DNA of 64,000 bases from Paraburkholderia flagellata. GTDB taxonomy: Bacteria; Pseudomonadota; Gammaproteobacteria; Burkholderiales; Burkholderiaceae. Location of the stretch: assembly GCF_021390645.1 (NCBI RefSeq), contig NZ_JAJEJT010000004.1, positions 248,001-312,000 of the forward strand, read 5' to 3'. The translations under genes and the position numbers were made by a program. A model generated the notes under the pieces. It was given only the letters and a program-made list of their open reading frames with translations, made no database searches and was not told the DNA's origin. This document shows, one piece after another, positions 44,358 to 54,127 of this stretch; the first letter of the stretch is position 1, and each line of letters opens with the position of its first letter.

Positions 44358-47300
44358 ATGAACGCCCCAGACCGCGCCGCCGTAGAAGCCGCATCGCTAG
44401 CCGCATCCGTGTCGCTCGACGACAAATACACGCTGGAAAAAGGCCGCGTGTACATCAGCGGCACGCAGGCGCTGGTGCGCCTGCCCATGCTGCAACAAGC
44501 GCGCGACCGCAAGGCCGGGTTGAATACCGCAGGCTTCATCTCCGGCTATCGCGGCTCGCCGCTGGGCGCGCTCGACCAGTCGCTATGGAAGGCGAAGAAG
44601 CACCTCCAGGCGCACGACATCGTGTTCCAGCCCGGCGTGAACGAAGACCTCGCCGCTACCGCCGTGTGGGGCACGCAGCAGATCAATCTCTGGCCCGGCG
44701 CGCAGCGCGACGGCGTGTTCGGCATGTGGTACGGCAAGGGCCCGGGCGTCGACCGCACCGGCGATGTGTTCAAACACGCGAACTCGGCGGGCAGCGACGC
44801 GCGCGGCGGCGTGCTCGTGCTCGCGGGCGACGACCATGCGGCGAAGTCGTCATCGGTGGCTCACCAGTCGGAGCACGCGCTCATCGCTGCGGGCATTCCC
44901 GTGCTGTATCCCGCGAACGTGCAGGAATATCTCGACTACGGTCTGCACGGCTGGGCCATGAGCCGCTACTCCGGCCTGTGGGTCGCCATGAAGTGCGTGA
45001 CCGACGTGATCGAATCGACCGCATCGATCGATCTCGACCCGGATCGCGTGGAGATCGTCACGCCCGCCGACTACACCATGCCCGAAGGCGGCCTCAATAT
45101 CCGCTGGCCCGACACGCCGCTTGCTCAAGAAGCGCGCCTGCTCGACGAGAAGTGGTATGCCGCGCTCGCCTACGTGCGCGCGAACCGCCTGAACCGCGTG
45201 GTGATCGATTCACCGCGCGCACGCTTTGGCATCATGACCGCGGGCAAGGCGTATCTCGACGTGCGCCAGGCGCTCACCGACCTTGGCCTCGACGATGAAA
45301 CCTGCGCGCAGATCGGCGTGCGCGTACTCAAGGTAGGCTGCGTGTGGCCACTCGATGCGCAAGACGCACGCGGCTTCGCCACGGGGCTCGAAGAAATTCT
45401 CGTGGTGGAGGAAAAGCGCCAGATTCTCGAATATGCGCTCAAGGAAGAGCTATACAACTGGCGCGAAGACGTGCGCCCCAAGATCTACGGCAAGTTCGAC
45501 GAGCGCGACAACGAAGGCGGCGAATGGTCGGTGCCGCGCGGCAACTGGCTGCTGCCGGCGCACTACGAACTCTCGCCCGCGCTGATCGCCAAGGCCATCG
45601 CGCGGCGTCTCGCGCGCGCCGACGTGCCCGAGGAAGTGCGCGCGCGCATGCTCGCGCGTGTGGCGATCATCGAGGCGAAGGAGCGCGAGGCTGCGAAGCC
45701 GCGCGTGACGGTGGAGCGCAAGCCGTGGTTTTGCTCGGGTTGTCCGCACAATACGTCCACGAACGTGCCCGAAGGGTCGCGCGCGCTGGCGGGCATTGGC
45801 TGCCACTACATGTCGATGTGGATGGACCGCAAGACCGAAACGTTCAGCCAGATGGGCGGCGAAGGCGTGGCGTGGCTCGGCCAGATGCACTTCTCGGGCG
45901 ACAAGCACGTGTTCGTGAATCTCGGCGACGGCACGTACTTTCACTCAGGACTGCTGGCGATTCGTGCGGCCATCGCATCGAACGCCAACATCACCTACAA
46001 GATTCTCTACAACGACGCCGTGGCGATGACGGGCGGCCAGCCGGTGGACGGCGTACTCACCGTGCCGCAGATCGCGCACCAGGTCCACGCTGAAGGCGCG
46101 AAGCGCATCGTCATCGTGACGGATGAGCCGCAGAAATACGACTCCAGTATCGTGCTGCCGGCCGGCGTGAACGTCCATCATCGCGACCAGCTCGATAGCG
46201 TGCAGCGCACGTTGCGCGATACCGTCGGCACCACCGTGCTGATCTACGATCAGACCTGCGCCACCGAAAAGCGCCGCCGCCGCAAGCGCGGCGCGTATCC
46301 GGACCCGGCCCGCCGCGCGTTTATCAACGACGCCGTGTGCGAAGGCTGCGGCGACTGCTCGGTGCAATCGAACTGCCTTTCCGTCGAGCCGCTCGAGACA
46401 CCGCTTGGCACGAAGCGCAAGATCAACCAGTCGTCGTGCAACAAGGACTTCTCGTGCGTCAAGGGCTTTTGCCCGAGCTTCGTGACGGCCGAGGGCGCGC
46501 AGTTGCGCAAGCCGCGCGCGGCGAATGCGTCCAGCGCCGCATCGATCGATTTCGATGCGTTGCCCATGCCTGTGCTCCCGCTACTGGCGAAGCCTTACGG
46601 CATTCTCGTGACGGGCGTGGGCGGCACGGGTGTCGTGACCATCGGCGGACTGATTGGCATGGCCGCACATCTCGCGGGCAACGGCGTGACCGTGCTCGAC
46701 ATGGCCGGCCTCGCGCAAAAGGGCGGCGCCGTGCTGAGTCACGTGCAGGTGGCCGCGACGCCCGCAGCCTTGCATGCCACGCGCATCGCCACGGGCGAGG
46801 CGCGTCTCGTGATCGGCTGCGACGCGATCGTCTCCGCTTCGGGCGACGTGCTTTCGCGCACCCAGCATGGCGTGACGGTCGCCGCGATCAACAGCGGCGC
46901 GACGCCTACTGCGGAATTCGTCAAGAATCCTAAGTGGACGTTCCCGGGCACGCAAACCGAGGCGGAACTGCGCGCGAGCATCGGCGAGGGTTGCGCGTTC
47001 GTGGACGCCAATGCGCTCGCGCTGACCTTGCTCGGCGACACGATCTACAGCAATCCGCTGCTGCTCGGCTACGCGTGGCAAAAGGGCTGGCTGCCGCTCG
47101 AACTCGCGCATCTGCGGCGCGCGATCGAACTCAACGCCGTGGCCGTGGAAAAGAACCAGCAGGCGTTCAATTGGGGGCGCTACGTCGCGCATCATGGCGA
47201 GGCTGCCGTGCGCGCGCTCACGAAAACGCCCGCAGAGCCGCAGGCCATCGTTCTGCGGATGCCCGAATCGCTGGACAAGGTGATCGCCACGCGCGAAGCG

Positions 47301-47936
47301 TTGCTCACGGCGTATCAGAACACCGCGTATGCGCAGCAATATCGCCGCGTGGTCGAGCGCATTCGCGTGAAGGAGACGGCGCTCGGCGGCGACGCAAAGC
47401 TGCCGCTCACGCGCGCCGTCGCCGCGAATCTCGCGAAGCTCATGGCTTACAAGGACGAATACGAAGTCGCGCGTCTATATGCCGATCCTGCGTATCTGCA
47501 GAAACTGCGCGAGCAGTTCGAAGGCGAGCCGGGCCGCGACTACAAGCTGAACTTCTGGCTCGCGCCGCCGCTGTTCGCGAAGCACGACGAGCACGGCCAT
47601 CTCGTGAAGCGCCGTTTCGGTCCGTGGGTGCTGCCGGTGTTGCGCACGCTGGCCCGCATGAAGGGGCTGCGCGGCACGGCGTTCGACGTGTTCGGCAAGA
47701 CTGAAGAGCGTCGCGACGAACGCCGCTCGATTGCGCAATATGTGGCGCTCGTCGACGAATTCTGCGCGAGCCTCGACGCGCAGCGCCTGCCCGCCGCGCT
47801 TCAGCTTGCGGCGCTGCCCGATGAGATTCGTGGCTTCGGCCACGTCAAGGCGCGCAATCTTGCTGCGGCGGAGAAAAAGAAGGAGCGCTTGCTGGCGGAC
47901 TACCGCACGCCCGCCGCGCAGCGCGCCACGGCGTGA
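44358..47936 (+). CDS. Indolepyruvate ferredoxin oxidoreductase, fused alpha and beta chains
   Basis: An 1192-aa 2-oxoacid:ferredoxin oxidoreductase. The N-terminal domain has the pyrimidine-binding segment (ISGYRGSPLGALDQSLW), the middle a TPP domain (CSGCPHNTSTN; GDGTYFHSG), then an iron-sulfur part (CEGCGDCSVQSNC; CNKDFSCVKGFC), and the C-terminal gamma-type domain starts with GVGGTGVVTIGGLIGMAAH. It decarboxylates arylpyruvates from aromatic amino acid breakdown to aryl-CoA esters, with electrons to ferredoxin. It stands alone in the window. It could in principle supply aryl-CoA starters to the neighbouring polyene cluster, but that is conjecture. Confidence 0.94.
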   Translation: MNAPDRAAVEAASLAASVSLDDKYTLEKGRVYISGTQALVRLPMLQQARDRKAGLNTAGFISGYRGSPLGALDQSLWKAKKHLQAHDIVFQPGVNEDLAATAVWGTQQINLWPGAQRDGVFGMWYGKGPGVDRTGDVFKHANSAGSDARGGVLVLAGDDHAAKSSSVAHQSEHALIAAGIPVLYPANVQEYLDYGLHGWAMSRYSGLWVAMKCVTDVIESTASIDLDPDRVEIVTPADYTMPEGGLNIRWPDTPLAQEARLLDEKWYAALAYVRANRLNRVVIDSPRARFGIMTAGKAYLDVRQALTDLGLDDETCAQIGVRVLKVGCVWPLDAQDARGFATGLEEILVVEEKRQILEYALKEELYNWREDVRPKIYGKFDERDNEGGEWSVPRGNWLLPAHYELSPALIAKAIARRLARADVPEEVRARMLARVAIIEAKEREAAKPRVTVERKPWFCSGCPHNTSTNVPEGSRALAGIGCHYMSMWMDRKTETFSQMGGEGVAWLGQMHFSGDKHVFVNLGDGTYFHSGLLAIRAAIASNANITYKILYNDAVAMTGGQPVDGVLTVPQIAHQVHAEGAKRIVIVTDEPQKYDSSIVLPAGVNVHHRDQLDSVQRTLRDTVGTTVLIYDQTCATEKRRRRKRGAYPDPARRAFINDAVCEGCGDCSVQSNCLSVEPLETPLGTKRKINQSSCNKDFSCVKGFCPSFVTAEGAQLRKPRAANASSAASIDFDALPMPVLPLLAKPYGILVTGVGGTGVVTIGGLIGMAAHLAGNGVTVLDMAGLAQKGGAVLSHVQVAATPAALHATRIATGEARLVIGCDAIVSASGDVLSRTQHGVTVAAINSGATPTAEFVKNPKWTFPGTQTEAELRASIGEGCAFVDANALALTLLGDTIYSNPLLLGYAWQKGWLPLELAHLRRAIELNAVAVEKNQQAFNWGRYVAHHGEAAVRALTKTPAEPQAIVLRMPESLDKVIATREALLTAYQNTAYAQQYRRVVERIRVKETALGGDAKLPLTRAVAANLAKLMAYKDEYEVARLYADPAYLQKLREQFEGEPGRDYKLNFWLAPPLFAKHDEHGHLVKRRFGPWVLPVLRTLARMKGLRGTAFDVFGKTEERRDERRSIAQYVALVDEFCASLDAQRLPAALQLAALPDEIRGFGHVKARNLAAAEKKKERLLADYRTPAAQRATA

Positions 47937-47981
47937 CCGGCGGAAAAGCGATCAAGCAGCGATCAAGCAGCGAACAAGGGA

Positions 47982-48935
47982 TCAGGGAAGCAGGCGCCTG
48001 CCGATCAAACGCGGCAGGCGCAGCGCGAACCCGCTCACGAGCCGCAGATGCATTCCCGCGAGCAGCAGGTTATCGCGCACGTAGTTGAAATGCGAAACGC
48101 CGCCTTCATCGGCGCCGAAATAGCGCACCGGCGCTTCGATCTGGATGGGCCGCACACCGGCCCAGCACAGGCGCACGGCGGCCTCCGGATCGAAGTCGAA
48201 GCGGCGCATCCACGTCTGGCGATGCATGATCGCCTTGAGCGGCGCGATCGGGTACACGCGAAAGCCGTAAAGCGAATCGCCGATGCCGGCCCACAACGTT
48301 TCGAAGTCGGCGAAGAAGTTCGAGAGGCGCCGTCCATGCACGCGCAGTTGCGGCGCGCTCGCGTCGAACTTCGGCAAACCTAGCACCATGGCTTCGGGCG
48401 CGGTCTGTGAGGCGGCCATGAATTCGGGAATCAATGCCGCGGGGTGCTGGCCGTCGGAATCCATCGTCAGCACGTGAGTGAAGCCGCGCGCCGCGGCGGC
48501 TTCGAGCCCCGCGAGCACCGCGCCGCCCTTGCCCCGGTTGGCAGGCAGCACGATGACGTGCAGGCCGGGGTCGTCGTTGGCCATGGCCTGCAGGCGTGCG
48601 GCGCTGCCGTCGGTGCTGCCGTCCACCACCACCCACACGGGGTTCCATTGCGCGCGTGCGCCGCGCACGGTCTCTTCGAGCTTGGCACCCGGGTTGTAGC
48701 TCGGGATCAGGACGAGATGCGTGGACGAAGGCGTGGACATGGCGGCGGGCGCCTCGGCAGCGCGAGTCCCTGCAATCATTTTAGGCCGCGCCGCTGCGCG
48801 CGCATAACCGCCGCGGCGGACGTCCGGCGCATCGTGCGCGGGAACTTCGTAACCGGATGCTTCGGCGCTCGCGCCCGTGCTTATGCCGGGCGCGGAGCGC
48901 GACTGCCGCTTTGCGTCGAAGGGTTGCACAGACAC
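47982..48935 (-). CDS. Family 2 glycosyltransferase of the polyene cluster
   Basis: A 317-aa GT2 enzyme with HLVLIPSYNPG, VVDGSTDGS and the DxD-type TMDSDGQHP. The GTG start at 48935 was chosen because GAGGA sits 7 nt upstream and the gap to the reductase gene is then 45 bp; the internal ATG at 48740 has no SD. The first ~65 residues are low-complexity. In enterobacterial aryl-polyene clusters a GT2 domain is fused to an acyltransferase (ApeJ); here the two are separate genes. It is the third gene of the leftward operon ACP-reductase-GT2. Confidence 0.83.
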   Translation of the reverse strand: MSVQPFDAKRQSRSAPGISTGASAEASGYEVPAHDAPDVRRGGYARAAARPKMIAGTRAAEAPAAMSTPSSTHLVLIPSYNPGAKLEETVRGARAQWNPVWVVVDGSTDGSAARLQAMANDDPGLHVIVLPANRGKGGAVLAGLEAAAARGFTHVLTMDSDGQHPAALIPEFMAASQTAPEAMVLGLPKFDASAPQLRVHGRRLSNFFADFETLWAGIGDSLYGFRVYPIAPLKAIMHRQTWMRRFDFDPEAAVRLCWAGVRPIQIEAPVRYFGADEGGVSHFNYVRDNLLLAGMHLRLVSGFALRLPRLIGRRLLP

Positions 48936-48980
48936 TCGTATTTCCTCAGATGATGCAGCGGCTCAAAACGCGCCGCGTAT

Positions 48981-49697
48981 TCAGGCCAGACCGCCGTTGA
49001 TCGATAGGACTTGTCCTGTCACGTAGGCGGCCGCGTCGGACACCAGGTACGCCACCATGCCCGCGACTTCCGCGGGCTGGCCGGCGCGCTGCGCGGGCAC
49101 GAGCTGCTTGATGCGCTCGGCGGGAAACGCGTGCTCCGCCATGGGCGAAGCGATGATGCCGGGCGCCACGGCGTTCACGGTGATGCCGCGCGAGGCGAGC
49201 TCCAGCGAGAGCGATTTCGTCGCGCCGATCAGCCCGGCCTTCGCGGCCGCATAGTTCGCCTGGCCGCGGTTGCCCATCACGCCCGCGAGCGAGGCGATGT
49301 TGACGATGCGCCCGTGGCGCGTGCGGATCATCGGCATGAGAAGCGGCTGCGTGACGTTGAAAAAGCCGTTGAGCGAGACGTCGATCACGCGGCGCCACTG
49401 TTCGCGTCGCATGCCCACCAGGGGCGCGTCGTCGTGAATGCCCGCGTTGTTCACCAGGATCTGCACGGGCGTGTCTTCCACGAGGCGCGTGAGCGCGGCT
49501 TCCGTTGCGTCGGCGTCGGTCACGTCGAAGGCAATGGCGTGCGCGCTGCCGCCCGCCGCAACGATGCGTTGCGCGACAGCTTCGGCCTCTGCCAGACGCC
49601 GGTTCGCGTGCACCCAGACCTCGTGGCCCGCTTGCGCGAGCGCTTCGCTAATGGCCTGCCCGAGTGCGCCGCTGCCGCCTGTCACGAGTGCACGCAT
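48981..49697 (-). CDS. 3-oxoacyl-ACP reductase, FabG-like (ApeQ type)
   Basis: A 238-aa short-chain dehydrogenase: TGGSGALG cofactor motif, NNAG, catalytic Ser in NIASLAGVMG and YxxxK in ANYAAAKAG. It reduces the beta-keto group during polyene chain extension, using the ACP encoded just upstream. The SD GGAGAG precedes the ATG at 49697, 40 bp after the ACP stop. Confidence 0.9.
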   Translation of the reverse strand: MRALVTGGSGALGQAISEALAQAGHEVWVHANRRLAEAEAVAQRIVAAGGSAHAIAFDVTDADATEAALTRLVEDTPVQILVNNAGIHDDAPLVGMRREQWRRVIDVSLNGFFNVTQPLLMPMIRTRHGRIVNIASLAGVMGNRGQANYAAAKAGLIGATKSLSLELASRGITVNAVAPGIIASPMAEHAFPAERIKQLVPAQRAGQPAEVAGMVAYLVSDAAAYVTGQVLSINGGLA

Positions 49698-49737
49698 GGG
49701 TTCTCTCCGTCGATCCTGGCTAGCGCCGGCAGTGACG

Positions 49738-50001
49738 TTAGCGCACGCGGTGCGCCGCGACATAGGCGGCCAGCGTGCCGAGCGTCGCGAAAATCTGCTC
49801 GTTTTCCGGATTGTCCGAGCGCAGCTCGAAGCCATACTTCTTCGAAATCAGCAGCGCGATTTCCAGAATGTCGATCGAGTCGAGCCCGAAGCCTTCGCCA
49901 TAGAGCGGGGTGTCCGCGCTCACTTCGTCGAGCGAGACATCTTCCAGATTCAGCTCTTTCACGATCTGCGTGGCGAGTTCTTGTTCCAGTTCGTTCATCA
50001 T
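49738..50001 (-). CDS. Acyl carrier protein of the polyene cluster
   Basis: An 87-aa ACP with the phosphopantetheine attachment site GLDSIDILEI and the acidic helix pattern of the family. First gene of the leftward operon; SD GGAGAA. Canonical aryl-polyene clusters have two ACPs (ApeE and ApeF); only this one is inside the window. Confidence 0.92.
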   Translation of the reverse strand: MMNELEQELATQIVKELNLEDVSLDEVSADTPLYGEGFGLDSIDILEIALLISKKYGFELRSDNPENEQIFATLGTLAAYVAAHRVR

Positions 50002-50523
50002 GCGTGGGTTCTCCGGGCATGCGGGCCGTAGCGCTGGCTGCCCGTTTTTAGGGTTCGTTTGATGTAAAAGTTACCAGGATTCTAAGTGAAGGGTATCGGT
50101 GCGTATACGGTGCTCCCGGGCGAAAGGGTTACAGAGGGTCGGTACCAGGCGTCGCGCATTTTTGGGTCGGAACGCGCCAGATGCTTGCGCGGCTTCGGGC
50201 CTGTCTGAATCGGACAAAAGCCGTAGCTGGCGCGATTCTGAACATTCAGTTACAAACCGGCGGCTGGCCGGGCAGGTGATCGGGTCCCGTCAATCTTAAA
50301 ATGTGCGTGCCTGAACACGCTTCCAAGAAACCGGCCCGATATTTGCGTTTCCTATGACGATTTGTGGCGCTTGCCACATCCTACGATTCACTTACGACCC
50401 CATTCGCGACATTTGCCCAATGTCTTGTCCGCTCAGCCAAATCGCCTCGGGTTGCACCGGGGCATCTCACCCGCCGGCGCTATGCGTACGGCAGGACGGC
50501 GCGCGCCTCTGCGGAGGCAGGCA
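50002..50523. promoter_or_regulatory. Divergent promoter region of the polyene cluster
   Basis: 522 bp between the two divergent operons with no convincing gene. It should contain both promoters. No palindrome or regulator site was recognised, and no regulator gene lies within the cluster. Confidence 0.5.
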
Positions 50524-51192
50524 ATGAGCGCGCTGGCTGCGGCGGCGCGCGCGGTGCTTGGCGTGGCGGCGGTGGCCGCCTGGCAAATTGGCGCGCACTA
50601 CGCGGTGGCGACGCCGGGCGCGCACGGCTTCGGTCTTGCGATGGCACTCGTGCCGCCGCTCGCGATCGCGCTGGCCGCCGCCGCGCGCTCGCCGCGCCGC
50701 GCATGGCTGCTGCCGCTCTGGACGCTCGTGGTGCTCGTGCTATGGTTCACGCGCACGCCGCTTGCTTTGCATTTTGAATGGGGACTGTATCTGGAGCATG
50801 TGAGCTTCAATCTCGCGATGGCGCTGCTGTTCGGGCGCACGCTCGCGGCGGGGCGCGTGCCGCTTTGCACGCAGTTCGCGACGATGATCCATGGCGGCAC
50901 GCTTGCGCCGGCCGTCGCGCGCTATACGCGCCAGATCACGCTCGCATGGACGCTCTTTTTCGTCGCGATTGCCGGCGTTTCGACGCTGATGTTCGCGGTT
51001 GCACCGATCGTCGCGTGGTCGACGTTCGCCAACTATCTGGCTTTGCCGCTCGTGGCGGTGATGTTCGTCGCCGAGCACGCTTGCCGGCGTTTCGCGCTGC
51101 CGGGCGAGCCGAATGCCGGCATGCTCGACGCGATTCGCGCATATCGGCAGACGACCGGGCACACGACCCCGGCGCACGCGGAGCATTCCTGA
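50524..51192 (+). CDS. Polytopic membrane protein of the polyene cluster (COG4648/ApeG-like)
   Basis: A 222-aa inner-membrane protein with about six hydrophobic helices (e.g. LAMALVPPLAIALAAAAR; LLPLWTLVVLVLWF; ITLAWTLFFVAIAGVSTLMFAVA). Proteins of this type accompany the AMP-ligase gene in aryl-polyene clusters; the reaction is unknown. The ATG at 50524 has CGGAGG at good spacing. It starts the rightward operon and ends 2 bp before the ligase gene. Confidence 0.8.
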   Translation: MSALAAAARAVLGVAAVAAWQIGAHYAVATPGAHGFGLAMALVPPLAIALAAAARSPRRAWLLPLWTLVVLVLWFTRTPLALHFEWGLYLEHVSFNLAMALLFGRTLAAGRVPLCTQFATMIHGGTLAPAVARYTRQITLAWTLFFVAIAGVSTLMFAVAPIVAWSTFANYLALPLVAVMFVAEHACRRFALPGEPNAGMLDAIRAYRQTTGHTTPAHAEHS

Positions 51193-51194
51193 CC

Positions 51195-53075
51195 ATGAAT
51201 GCCGCTCGCCCGCCTGAGTCGACGCAGGGCCAAACACAGGAATCCGTATCGACTGAAGTTATGCAGACTCATCCGCTCGTTTTTCATACGTCGCCCGACC
51301 AGGTCATTGCCTGGCGCGACGGCGCGCCCGTCACGGTGCGCGCTTTCCTCGCCGATGTCACGCGTGTGGCTGCGGCGCTGCCGGCGGGCGGCCACGTGTT
51401 CAACGTCTGCCGCGACCGCTACCGCTTCACCGTGGGCCTGTGCGCCGCGCTCGTGTCCGGCCGCATCAGCCTGCTGCCCTCCACGCAGACGCCGGAGACG
51501 GTGCGCCAGCTCGCTTCGTTCGCGCCCGACGCGTTCTGCCTGAACGACGCGCCCGACTGCACGATTGACCTGCCGCGTTTCGCGTACCCCGAAGCCCAGC
51601 AAGAAGCCCAGCATGAAGCCGATAAGGACACGCCGTTCGTCGTCCCGCAGATCGACGCCTCGCGCATCATGGCCTACGTGTTCACGTCGGGCTCGACCGG
51701 CGCGCCGGTGCCGCATGGCAAGACCTGGGGTGCGCTCGTGGCGGGCGTGCGCGCGTCGGCCGAGCGCCTCGGCCTGCTCGGCGCGCACGATTGCACGATC
51801 GTCGGCACCGTTCCGCCGCAGCACATGTACGGTTTCGAAGTGACCGTGCTGCTCGCGCTGATCGGCGGTTTCGCGTTCAGCAACCGGCTGCCGTTCTATC
51901 CCGTCGATATCCGCGGCGAACTCGAAGCGCTGCCGCATCCGCGCGTGCTCGTGACCTCGCCGATCCACCTGCGCGCGCTGCTCGCCACCGGTCACGCGCT
52001 GCCGCCGGCCGAACTGGTGCTCTCCGCCACCGCGCCGCTCTCGGAAAAGCTCGCGCTCGAAGCGGAAGCGCGCCTGAAGGCGCCGCTCATCGAAATCTAC
52101 GGCAGCACCGAAACCGGCCAGATCGCGACGCGCCGCACCGCGAAGGGTGCGACGTGGCAACTGCTCCCGAAGGTCCGTTTCGAAGCGCGCGAAAGCGAGG
52201 CACAGGACGACGAGGGCCCGACGATGTGGGTTTCGGGCGGCCACGTGGACGAGCCGGTGCCGATGGGCGACGCGATCGAACTGCTCGACGCGCAGCGTTT
52301 CCTGCTGCACGGGCGCAAGGCGGACCTCATCAACATCGCGGGCAAGCGGACCTCGCTCGCTTACCTCAATCATCAGCTCAACGCGATTCCAGGCGTAGAG
52401 GACGGCGTGTTCTTCATGCCTGCGCACCTCGAGCACGATGCGCACACGGGCCACGACGTCGTGCAGCGCCTCGTCGCGCTCGTGGTCGCGCCCACGCTGC
52501 CGCTCGCCGATCTGCAGCGCGCGCTGCGCGAGCGAATCGATCGCGCGTTCCTGCCGCGTCCGCTCCTGTTCGTCGATGCCCTGCCGCGCAACGACACCGG
52601 CAAGCTGCCGCACGACGTGCTCGCAGTGTTCGTCGCGATGCATATGCGCGGCGGACTCGCACCCACTGCGAAGCGCGCGCCCGATGCGATGGAAGCGGGC
52701 GCCGCTTCGTCGATACCCGCGTCGGCGCGTTCGTTCACGATTCCCGCCGATCATCCCGCGCTGCCCGGCCATTTTCCGGGCCACCCGATCGTGCCGGGCG
52801 TCGTGCTGCTCGATCACGCCATCGACGCGATCGGCAGCGCGCTGAACCGGCCGTTCGCCACGTGGAAGCTCAGCAGCGCGAAATTCCTGAGCCCCGCCGC
52901 GCCCGGCGAAACACTCGACCTTGCCTGGGACACGGCGGCGAGCGGCGCGATCCGGTTCACGCTGCGCGCGGGCGCGCGCGATGTCGCGAGCGGCGTGCTC
53001 AGTGACGCAATGAGCGGCGTACCCCACGCCGAGCCGCTTGCACACGCGCTCGCGCAAACCGGAGCGCAGCCATGA
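51195..53075 (+). CDS. Acyl/aryl-CoA ligase fused to a 3-hydroxyacyl-ACP dehydratase (ApeH-ApeI type fusion)
   Basis: A 626-aa two-domain protein. Residues ~20-480 are an AMP-forming ligase (P-loop YVFTSGSTGAPVPHGKTW; EIYGSTETGQIA; GRKADLINIAGKR; catalytic Lys in PRNDTGKLP). Residues ~520-620 are a hotdog dehydratase (HPALPGHFPGHPIVPGVVLLDHAI, with the active-site His). In E. coli these are separate proteins: one activates the aryl starter or intermediate, the other dehydrates the growing chain. Fusion puts starter loading and dehydration on one chain. Confidence 0.88.
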   Translation: MNAARPPESTQGQTQESVSTEVMQTHPLVFHTSPDQVIAWRDGAPVTVRAFLADVTRVAAALPAGGHVFNVCRDRYRFTVGLCAALVSGRISLLPSTQTPETVRQLASFAPDAFCLNDAPDCTIDLPRFAYPEAQQEAQHEADKDTPFVVPQIDASRIMAYVFTSGSTGAPVPHGKTWGALVAGVRASAERLGLLGAHDCTIVGTVPPQHMYGFEVTVLLALIGGFAFSNRLPFYPVDIRGELEALPHPRVLVTSPIHLRALLATGHALPPAELVLSATAPLSEKLALEAEARLKAPLIEIYGSTETGQIATRRTAKGATWQLLPKVRFEARESEAQDDEGPTMWVSGGHVDEPVPMGDAIELLDAQRFLLHGRKADLINIAGKRTSLAYLNHQLNAIPGVEDGVFFMPAHLEHDAHTGHDVVQRLVALVVAPTLPLADLQRALRERIDRAFLPRPLLFVDALPRNDTGKLPHDVLAVFVAMHMRGGLAPTAKRAPDAMEAGAASSIPASARSFTIPADHPALPGHFPGHPIVPGVVLLDHAIDAIGSALNRPFATWKLSSAKFLSPAAPGETLDLAWDTAASGAIRFTLRAGARDVASGVLSDAMSGVPHAEPLAHALAQTGAQP

Positions 53076-54127
53076 CGAAGCGCACCGACTGGGCGAACCA
53101 GCAGGAGCGCAGCAACACGCTGCTCCTGCGCATCATGACGTGGCTTTCGCTGCGCCTCGGCCGCCGCGCGGGCCGCGCACTGCTGCACCTGATCGCGCTG
53201 TATTTCGTGCTGTTTTCGCCGCGCGCGTGCGCGGCCTCGCGCGACTACCTGCGCCGCGTGCTGGGCCGCCCTGCGCACTGGCGCGACGTGTACCGCCACG
53301 TGTTCACGTTCGCCGCGACGATCCACGACCGCATTTATCTGGCGAATGCGCGCTTCGACATGTTCGACATCCGTCCGCACGGCCATACGCTCGTGGACGA
53401 GACGCTCGCCAAAGGGCGCGGCGTGTTCCTGATGGGCGCGCACCTCGGCAGCTTCGAGATCGTGCGCGCGCTCGGCCGCACCCGGCCCGACCTGCGCGTG
53501 GTCGTGACGATGTACGAAGAGAACGCGCAGAAGATCAACGCGACGCTCGCCGCCGTGAATCCCGATGCGAAGCCCGAAGTGATCGGGCTCGGCCAGGTGG
53601 GCTCGATGCTGAAGGTGCACAAGCGTCTCGACGAGAACTGCATGGTGGGCATGCTCGCGGACCGCACGCTGCTTGCGGGCGACACGGCCACCATGCGGCG
53701 CATGGCTTTTTTGGGCGAGCCGGCGGCGTTCCCGCTCGGGCCGCTCTACATGGCCGCGATGCTCAAGCGCCCGGTGCTCTTCATGACGGGCCTGTACCGT
53801 GGCGGCAATCGCTACGACGTGCACTTCGAAACGCTGGCGGACTTCACCGACGTGCCGCGCGAAGCGCGCCAGCGCGCGATCGACACCGCGCTCGTGCGCT
53901 ACGTCACGCTGCTCGACCGCTATTGCCGCAAGGCGCCGTACAACTGGTTCAACTACTACGACTTCTGGCAGGGCGGCAAGCAGGGCGCGAGTGTTGGCGC
54001 ACCGGCATCGGCAACTGCGGCGGCGATCGCTGCGGCCCGCGCACCGGCGCCGGCCCCGACCCCGCTGCGCCGCCGCGAGGCGCGCCCCCACGCCGAGCTT
54101 CCCGTGCGCGAGGTGACCGACGCATGA
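53072..54127 (+). CDS. LpxL/HtrB-like acyltransferase of the polyene cluster
   Basis: A 351-aa lysophospholipid-acyltransferase-like protein. The HX4E active-site motif is HLGSFE, and the conserved MLADRTLLAGD region follows. One N-terminal hydrophobic segment would tether it to the inner membrane. It probably transfers the polyene acyl chain to a lipid or sugar acceptor. The C-terminal ~45 residues are an Ala/Pro-rich tail not needed for the fold. It overlaps both neighbours by 4 bp. Confidence 0.88.
   Translation: MTKRTDWANQQERSNTLLLRIMTWLSLRLGRRAGRALLHLIALYFVLFSPRACAASRDYLRRVLGRPAHWRDVYRHVFTFAATIHDRIYLANARFDMFDIRPHGHTLVDETLAKGRGVFLMGAHLGSFEIVRALGRTRPDLRVVVTMYEENAQKINATLAAVNPDAKPEVIGLGQVGSMLKVHKRLDENCMVGMLADRTLLAGDTATMRRMAFLGEPAAFPLGPLYMAAMLKRPVLFMTGLYRGGNRYDVHFETLADFTDVPREARQRAIDTALVRYVTLLDRYCRKAPYNWFNYYDFWQGGKQGASVGAPASATAAAIAAARAPAPAPTPLRRREARPHAELPVREVTDA

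Noticed and set aside
44358..47936. Indolepyruvate ferredoxin oxidoreductase as a starter-unit enzyme of the polyene cluster
   Set aside because: It is on the opposite strand to its immediate neighbour, is not part of either polyene operon and is a common stand-alone gene in the group; kept only as a speculative remark.
47948..47980. Short tandem repeat of an 11-mer (GCGATCAAGCA, two full copies and a partial third)
   Set aside because: Too short and too few copies for a CRISPR or functional array; it lies between convergent stops and looks like replication slippage.
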